From Cohnella laeviribosi DSM 21336 (GTDB taxonomy: Bacteria > Bacillota > Bacilli > Paenibacillales > Paenibacillaceae): a stretch of DNA of 64,000 nt. Below are positions 61,001-64,000 of the stretch, one piece after another. A program made the translations under genes and the position numbers. Under the pieces are notes generated by a model. The model had not been told where the DNA came from, did no database searches, and saw nothing but the letters and a program-made list of their open reading frames with translations. The stretch is taken from contig NZ_KB899817.1 of the NCBI RefSeq assembly GCF_000378425.1, positions 1 through 64,000 of the forward strand, written 5' to 3'. Numbering within the stretch: the stretch's first letter is position 1; each line of letters opens with the position of its first letter.

Positions 61001-61851
61001 GCGTCCAGCACGGCGGAAAAGGCATAAAACTCGCCGGCCAAATGCTTCATCCGAGTCGCCGTCCCGTCCGGAACCCAGTTGCCGGATTCGCCAAGCGCTT
61101 GCTGAAAGCTGCCGGCAATGACCCATTTGGCCCCGCCCCCGGGCTGCTCCTCGAAAACGTCCGGCGTCAAGCCTTGATCCGCTTCGCCCACCGTTATTTT
61201 GTTGTTGCCGTTCGAAGCCAATTGGCCGTTGGTAGGATCGTTAAAATAATACTCCTGCACGGAAGCGTCCGGATACGCTACGCGGACGACGTATTTGTAT
61301 TCGTACGTTCCGTCCGGCAGCGCGCCCGTCGCATACCGGAACGCGCCGTCCGTCGGCACCATCTCCCGCTTCGGATTCCAGCCGGGCTCGAAGCTGCCGG
61401 CCACGAGCACCTTAAAGGGAAGCAGCAGCGTCCCCAGCGCGTCCGCCCGTGCGGTCAGATTGTTTCCATCCATCCAATTCCCGCCGACGAGCAGCTTATA
61501 TTCGTATTCGAAGCCTGCCGTCAAACCGTCAATTCGGACAAACGCTTCATTGGAATCGCTTACATAAACGCTCTGATGAACGCTCGCTCCGCCCCATTCG
61601 TTAAACGTTCCGTTCGCGGTCACGTTCAACCGATCAAGCGGCAAAGCAAAAGTCACGCTGCGATCCGCATTTACCTGCGTAACCGCGCTCCCGGCGGCTT
61701 CGGCATCCAAGGCGGCATCTTCCGCCTCGGCATAAGCCGCCCCCGCACCGGCGGTTGTCCACAACTGAATAACCAGCGCCAAACTGAGCAGAACGCTCCA
61801 CATTTGCCGACTCCGCCATCCGGACCTCTCGTTTCCCCGTCCTGATTTCAT
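55060..61851 (-). CDS. S-layer-anchored amylopullulanase (GH13)
   Basis: The 2263-residue secreted enzyme has a signal peptide (about residues 15-42, ending AYAEA), N-terminal starch-binding-type beta modules (about 60-480), and a GH13 domain (about 480-1230) with nucleophile D958 (GWRLDVAPD), acid/base E997 (ILGEEWG) and D1067 (LVDSHDT). Fibronectin-III-like repeats and a CBM20-like module follow (near 1574, IYIAGTLNNWNAS). A Gly/Asp/Asn linker (about 1797-1837) then leads to a DUF-like region and three SLH domains at the C-terminus (about 2075-2255). It should degrade starch or pullulan while held on the S-layer. GAGGGAGG lies just before the ATG. No transporter gene is adjacent. Confidence 0.93.
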   Translation of the reverse strand: MKSGRGNERSGWRSRQMWSVLLSLALVIQLWTTAGAGAAYAEAEDAALDAEAAGSAVTQVNADRSVTFALPLDRLNVTANGTFNEWGGASVHQSVYVSDSNEAFVRIDGLTAGFEYEYKLLVGGNWMDGNNLTARADALGTLLLPFKVLVAGSFEPGWNPKREMVPTDGAFRYATGALPDGTYEYKYVVRVAYPDASVQEYYFNDPTNGQLASNGNNKITVGEADQGLTPDVFEEQPGGGAKWVIAGSFQQALGESGNWVPDGTATRMKHLAGEFYAFSAVLDAGSYEFKLTKNGSYAFGIPGDGENLKLTLSQAAKVNFYVNGDTQEARISPLPEGSTASGIRTYNPILSADKWPRLVGSLQPLFGEPEWSPGEAKQFFVDYNFNNTVYKLQRSLPAGSYEAKVVLGADWADGNNFGNGNANAAFRLPDAADVTFSFDNSAAERKLTVDYAVGDGKYDGKIDAGAIAFDSRQATFKKPFGAIKQGEQDLTLRIAVKRDDVQMARVELTDAHGAATNYVMRKTTTVGDRDYYEAVIPKSVFAGIGIWGYKFVLIDGAAKVEYGDDSLSGGSGEAVADGAVPFNLTVYAADYKTPDWMKTAVVYQIFPDRFFDGNPDNNRAKLADGYRGVRSETGEQSGRIGKQELQYFDGGVANDPAPSQVWGDWNDPPENPDRTKPENKPYYPDAKSDGIWTNEFYGGDIQGIEQKLDYLKQLGVTAIYLNPVAWAASNHKYDATDYKHLDPMFGEPVYNTPGDPSSGLNYEETRKKSDEVYRKFAKAAAEAGIRIINDGVFNHVGDDSIYFDRYEKYPEIGAYEYWSKVWKTKAEHPGMTREEAEQRVIASYTSQINPATGRHYQYPDDFGFTTWFTIGENMADNTRYSYDAWWGFDSLPAMDAKEPQPGDKDALEGVHEWNNIDYRNHVIGYDLRGKSEAEASAAMQNTASQRWLWMGSSGWRLDVAPDVSAGTWRKFREAVKSAAGRTDANGKPIDDPVILGEEWGVATHYLLGDQFDSVMNYRFREAVQNFIIGGGKGGNNAQAFHEALERIREDYPEEAWKVMLNLVDSHDTVRSLTKLDYPSWEEEKLKIAPEASDKALKQQALIAIFQMGYPGAPTIYYGDEVGVTGTKDPDSRRTFPWERIESSGGSYKAAGRYAELYETYKKAAATRAANDVFATGELKLVYAQGDTIAYARKNAAKGALVVINSGGETAEMTADVAGFLPDGTKLSDQLGSGISGTVENGRIALSVPALTGLMMLSDGALISVDSPDGLKAQAGNGSVALSWNGVADAQAYRVYRSLVEGGEATLLGTVAETQFTDTSVTNGVKYYYGVTAVRTTADGAGESPLQEMVAAIPAFPVTAVGNPTQAENMTIGVGNSADIGVAVTVAGLTDDPSLAGREAPRLSVKLIVAKSDASEPVAELSMAYKADEGDAKRYAAKFEPTEAGVYNYFVRVSTDNEETFTDSATASFEAFADPNDTSGPEAPILSEITVESGQAALNWTPAGEETSGYEVYRKAAGEATFRKLATLRTATSYIDYTVTNGTSYTYKIAAFDAAYNRGWSNEQTVTPQLVMVDVTLRLHLPDYTPATDSIYIAGTLNNWNASGGKLTVPSGATGRSVVQYAFKMMAGKTIEYKYTRGTWATEALTSHARVPNDTTDVSNYAYSDEKTNMKLTIRNQGGGKMIVDDYVLRWADMPMIVTMPRISYGEDIAFATSDSAFDLKANVPYGVAFTINGQPLPKGAMDDRGNVYVEKIPLKPGENTFILHIEPTAETLAQEWYKDQGRKGQATKSIALRITRTAGDGGGGDDGDGGNGGGGGDGGNGGDGGNGGDGGNGGDGPGTPVVIVPLPSAPSGSLVARRDTETDGQGNTVTVATVDGEKLAAAIAALKDGKGEVEIRLPDTKDSVRFAIPLKAAAAGKAASPAAAVRLATADGSYALPLSVLDPEELAKKLGVSVEDVTLTVSISVLTGAEAERAQALVEAAGAKVLGGPIAYTVVASAGERETELASFGSVYAERSMTLKGVVDPRHASVFRVDDEANKLSFVPALFTAAGNGQTAVAFKRPGNSVYIVASSERDFADVADHWARPDILLLANKGIVQGVQDGLFAPDRRITRAEFASLLVRSLGMAEADGTGGFRDVRPDDWFAGAVAAAAKAGLVNGTEDGSFRPGDGITREQMAVMTAKALAFAGKPAAGGAPQAGETLAAFADGAAVSAWARDAVARTVQAGLMQGGSGGRLAPSEGATRAQAVVMLKRLLETLAFIDK

Positions 61852-61898
61852 ACCCGTCCTCCCTCGTTTTGATGATGTTGCCGCATACGAACACCCGG

Positions 61899-61918
61899 TT
61901 GAGCAAACGTTTGCACAA
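61899..61918 (-). promoter_or_regulatory. LacI/GalR-family operator
   Basis: GCAAACGTTTGC (61903-61914) is a perfect 12-bp palindrome with a central CG, inside a wider TTGWGCAAACGTTTGCWCAA frame, the classic site of LacI-family regulators such as MalR. It lies about 50-65 bases before the amylopullulanase start, where it would control transcription in response to maltodextrins. Confidence 0.7.
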
Positions 61919-61940
61919 GCAGACGAAAAATCCGTGAAAT

Positions 61941-61950
61941 AAAGCGCTTA
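61941..61950 (-). promoter_or_regulatory. possible CcpA cre site
   Basis: AAAGCGCTTA with the central AAGCGCTT palindrome resembles the core of catabolite-responsive elements (TGWAANCGNTNWCA). It lies 26 bases upstream of the LacI-type operator, fitting glucose repression of a starch-degrading enzyme. The outer bases are imperfect. Confidence 0.5.
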
Positions 61951-62197
61951 CTTCACTTCTCATCCTATCATCCATTTTCCTTTGATGTCAATGGATTCCA
62001 TTGTCCTCTTTTGTATCCACCTTCATTTTTTTATTTGTACTGCGCTTTTATGGTGGAATGGCAAATACTGAATTGCCGACATTTAAGCAAACGGTTGCGC
62101 ATTCACGGCCCGATTCGGAATGGTTTCGCGTGAATCCATCGAATTGCAAGATCAAAAGACGGCGCTTCAAAAGGACGATCGGAAGCCAAAAGATAGA

Positions 62198-62455
62198 TGT
62201 GAACGTTGTGGACAGTCCTGTGAATGAATTGTTGACAAACCGATTGGCAGTCAATATCCCCTGTGAATACTGTGGGTATTGGGGATAAATCTAACCATTT
62301 TGATTTCGGTAAACTGAATTGCGTGAAAAATCAGAGCGATTGCTCACAATTTTCGCTGTTTTTTTGTGGACAATGTGGATGTTGTGGATGAACGCCTGAG
62401 CGTCCCAAATGGAGCTGAGGATTCTTCTGTGGATATTGTGGAGAAATGTGGGTAA
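62198..62455. other. cluster of DnaA-box-like 9-mers
   Basis: Eleven plus-strand TGTGRRNRN 9-mers resemble the DnaA box (TGTGGATAA): at 62198, 62207, 62219, 62262, 62271, 62365, 62374, 62383, 62428, 62437 and 62447. Several are directly abutting at 9-bp steps (three in a row at 62365-62391). The best, TGTGGATAT at 62428, matches 8 of 9. All point the same way. No dnaA or dnaN is near, so this would be a secondary DnaA-binding cluster, not oriC. The gap 61852-62603 otherwise holds only the amylopullulanase operators and the next promoter. Confidence 0.5.
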
Positions 62456-62511
62456 ATATGCGGAGTCCTTGAAAATGCTTGACTTTCTCGAAATATGGCT
62501 GATTTGTTTCG

Positions 62512-62540
62512 GTTACAGCTCTGTACCAATATGTTACACT
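62512..62540 (+). promoter_or_regulatory. promoter of the glycosyltransferase gene
   Basis: GTTACA (62512-62517) and TACACT (62535-62540) with a 17-base spacer, about 63 bases before the start codon. Both hexamers match 4 or more of 6 consensus bases. Confidence 0.5.
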
Positions 62541-62603
62541 AAGAATATGACAAGCTTGTATTCAGCTTGAATAGCCATGGTACGCTAATAAAGGGAGACA
62601 AAA

Positions 62604-63764
62604 ATGGATAAAAGAAGGGTTCTGCTATTTAAAGGGCAAAGTCAATACGATGTTCTTCGCTTTTTTACCGACGAATTGAATTCCGCGTTTCAAAAGTTAG
62701 GATTACCTACCGTAGTGATCGATCTACTTTCCCCGAATTTTAATCAACAGCTGTTATCTGTTCTGCAAGAAGGGAACTTACTTTTCGCTCTAGGGTTTAA
62801 TGCTGTCGGTCAAGAACTGCAAGTAGAGGGGAAACCGCTATATGACCTGATGAAGGTACCCTATGTCGCGTTTTACGTCGACCATCCGGTGTATCAAATC
62901 CCTCGAATTCAGTATTCCATGAGATATAAGATATCTTCATTTGTTGATAAAGGACATTTGGATTTTGTCAAAAAATACATATCTCCTAAATTGTTTACCG
63001 TCTTCATCCCTCATGGCGGGTCAGTCGCAGCAACGGACAAAAACTCGATTTTACCGTTGAGCAAACGCACGGTGCCTTTATTTTTTGCGGGATCGTATCG
63101 AGATCCCGATGAGTATCTCCAATCGTTGAATATTTCCGAGGATATTGCCCTATTTATTCGATCCATTGCGGAAATCATGCTTGCCAACGAAAAATGCAAT
63201 ATTCAAACCGCATTGGAATTATATTGCAACACAATTGGAGTTGAACTGACAACTGATTATTTCCCATTAATACAAGTAGCGGATTATTATTTTCGTTTAG
63301 TTAAACGAAAACTAATAATCCTTTCACTGGAAGAGGTCGGGCTTATCGTGTGCGGAAACGGTTGGGAACAACTAAAAAGTAGAAAAACCAAGCTACAGAT
63401 CATGCCTCCCAAATCCTATTCCGATATTTTGCACATCATGGGCAATACCAAACTCTTTTTGTCCATTGTTCCCACTTTTACAAAAGGTTCTCACGAGCGT
63501 GTATTTTCAACGATGTTATCCGGGGCGGTTAGCTTGGCGGACAAGAGCGAATACATGGAGCAGACCTTTATAAGCGGTACCCACTATTTAGGATATGACT
63601 CGTCTGTTGCGCTTCCGGACTTGGTTGCTAAAACACTGGAGCAAGATGCGTATCTCGAAAAAATAGCAATGGCCGGCCAAACACTAGCAGAGACTCAACA
63701 CCGCTGGGAAAATCGGGCTGTTGATATTCTTAAAGCCGTTAATCAGTTTTTGCAGCAAATATAA
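62604..63764 (+). CDS. CgeB-like glycosyltransferase family protein
   Basis: The 386-residue protein lacks a signal peptide. Its C-terminal part has the pattern of the Glyco_trans_1_2/CgeB group: SYSDILHIMGNTKLFLSIVPTFTKGSHERVFSTMLSGAVSLADKSEY, where the Arg and Gly are the conserved nucleotide-sugar-site positions. The N-terminal half (LFALGFNAVGQEL, VPYVAFYVDHPV) fits a GT-B domain. Relatives glycosylate spore surface or flagellar proteins. AAAGGGAG lies 6 bases before the ATG. The gene is clearly AT-richer than its neighbours, suggesting acquisition by transfer. It stands alone, followed by a strong two-way terminator. Confidence 0.72.
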   Translation: MDKRRVLLFKGQSQYDVLRFFTDELNSAFQKLGLPTVVIDLLSPNFNQQLLSVLQEGNLLFALGFNAVGQELQVEGKPLYDLMKVPYVAFYVDHPVYQIPRIQYSMRYKISSFVDKGHLDFVKKYISPKLFTVFIPHGGSVAATDKNSILPLSKRTVPLFFAGSYRDPDEYLQSLNISEDIALFIRSIAEIMLANEKCNIQTALELYCNTIGVELTTDYFPLIQVADYYFRLVKRKLIILSLEEVGLIVCGNGWEQLKSRKTKLQIMPPKSYSDILHIMGNTKLFLSIVPTFTKGSHERVFSTMLSGAVSLADKSEYMEQTFISGTHYLGYDSSVALPDLVAKTLEQDAYLEKIAMAGQTLAETQHRWENRAVDILKAVNQFLQQI

Positions 63765-63784
63765 TTATGCAAGTCGGTTAAACG

Positions 63785-63820
63785 GAAAGCTTCCGCCGCT
63801 TAGCGGCGGAAGCTTTCTAT
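63785..63820. terminator. bidirectional terminator between the glycosyltransferase gene and prfB
   Basis: A perfect 15-bp stem, GAAAGCTTCCGCCGC with GCGGCGGAAGCTTTC, around a 3-base loop between convergent genes. T tracts are short on both sides, but the stem is very strong. Confidence 0.8.
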
Positions 63821-63829
63821 TTGCACCCT

Positions 63830-64000
63830 TTATTCCACAGGCTTTTGAATCTGGCTGCGCAGGTAGCCATCGATGAAGGCGTCGATCTCGCCGTCCATGA
63901 CAGCCTGGACGTTCCCGGTCTCGACATTGGTGCGATGGTCCTTGACCATGCTGTACGGGTGAAAAACGTAAGAGCGAATTTGGCTGCCCCAGGCGATATC
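63830..64000 (-). CDS. prfB: peptide chain release factor 2, C-terminal end (partial)
   Basis: The last 57 codons are in the window. Read on the minus strand they give [25 protein letters not shown] followed by [24 protein letters not shown] and a stop at 63832-63830, which matches the end of bacterial RF2. RF2 recognises UGA and UAA stop codons. The start, and the usual programmed frameshift site near codon 26, lie outside the window. Confidence 0.95.
   Translation of the reverse strand, partial: DIAWGSQIRSYVFHPYSMVKDHRTNVETGNVQAVMDGEIDAFIDGYLRSQIQKPVE

Noticed and set aside
58654-61845. 1063-codon open frame antisense to the amylopullulanase gene
   Set aside because: Long antisense frames are common in GC-rich genes; composition (Arg/Val/His-rich) and lack of motifs or ribosome site mark it as a shadow.
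62001-62288. 95-codon open frame in the 9-mer cluster region
   Set aside because: No ribosome site, no recognisable sequence, and it overlaps tandem 9-mers that better explain the DNA.

Overview
The window looks like chromosome of a high-GC, spore-forming member of the Firmicutes, most probably Paenibacillaceae (Paenibacillus or Cohnella type). The reasons are strong AGGAGG ribosome binding sites, sigma-A promoters with 17-bp spacers, gene neighbourhoods shared with Bacillus subtilis (pcrB-pcrA-ligA, ftsE-ftsX, ctpB-minJ, uvrB/uvrA, argCJBD, ydjI/ydjG) and an S-layer-anchored amylopullulanase. Most genes lie on the minus strand. The window opens in the 5' end of a 16S rRNA gene and closes in the 3' end of prfB.

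Layout. 1-500: 16S rRNA start, leader boxA and rrn promoter. 500-6240: DUF4395 membrane protein, then the pcrB-pcrA-ligA operon. 6470-13430: a sugar-acid operon with an FAH-family dehydratase, ketoglutarate-semialdehyde dehydrogenase, YjhG-type D-xylonate dehydratase and GH43 beta-xylosidase. It is preceded by an IclR regulator, and near-identical 17-bp palindromes sit in front of both the operon and the regulator. Together these look like the lower half of a Weimberg D-xylose route fed by xylo-oligosaccharides. 13500-18900: ugd-galU, a U32/DUF3656 protein and a small membrane protein. 19100-25500: ferredoxin-dependent nitrite/sulfite reductase, an endonuclease-wHTH gene, a short pyruvate kinase, an AraC regulator and rpiA. 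25500-31450: uvrA and uvrB, each with a promoter followed by the same LexA-like box, and a GNAT gene between them. 31500-35600: ydjI-ydjG, sdpR-sdpI and a paired SMR efflux operon. 35700-41800: ftsE-ftsX-envC-like-ctpB-minJ, a cell-division and wall-remodelling block. 42000-43300: a VanW protein. 44000-52700: a complete arginine cluster, argCJBDFGH. 52700-55000: repeat-rich DNA around a second, frameshifted endonuclease-wHTH gene. 55060-61851: a 2263-residue S-layer amylopullulanase. 62000-63800: a cluster of DnaA-box-like 9-mers followed by an AT-rich glycosyltransferase gene.

The most unusual signal is in the intergenic DNA. Four elements of about 180 bp (near 21.1, 43.5, 53.0 and 54.8 kb) each carry four short inverted repeats with the same geometry: start-to-start distances of 50-51, 61-62 and 50-51 bp. 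Three have arms of the type RRTTGC/GCAMTT. The fourth keeps the geometry but uses ATTGGA/TCCAA. Three of the four lie close to the two paralogous Vsr/DUF559-like endonuclease-wHTH genes, and both genes have a terminator-like hairpin placed directly before the Shine-Dalgarno sequence. I propose an undescribed repeat-plus-nuclease system; the link between the two is inference.

Products are assigned from motifs and remembered family sequences; no database search was run. Start sites were chosen from visible ribosome binding sites.
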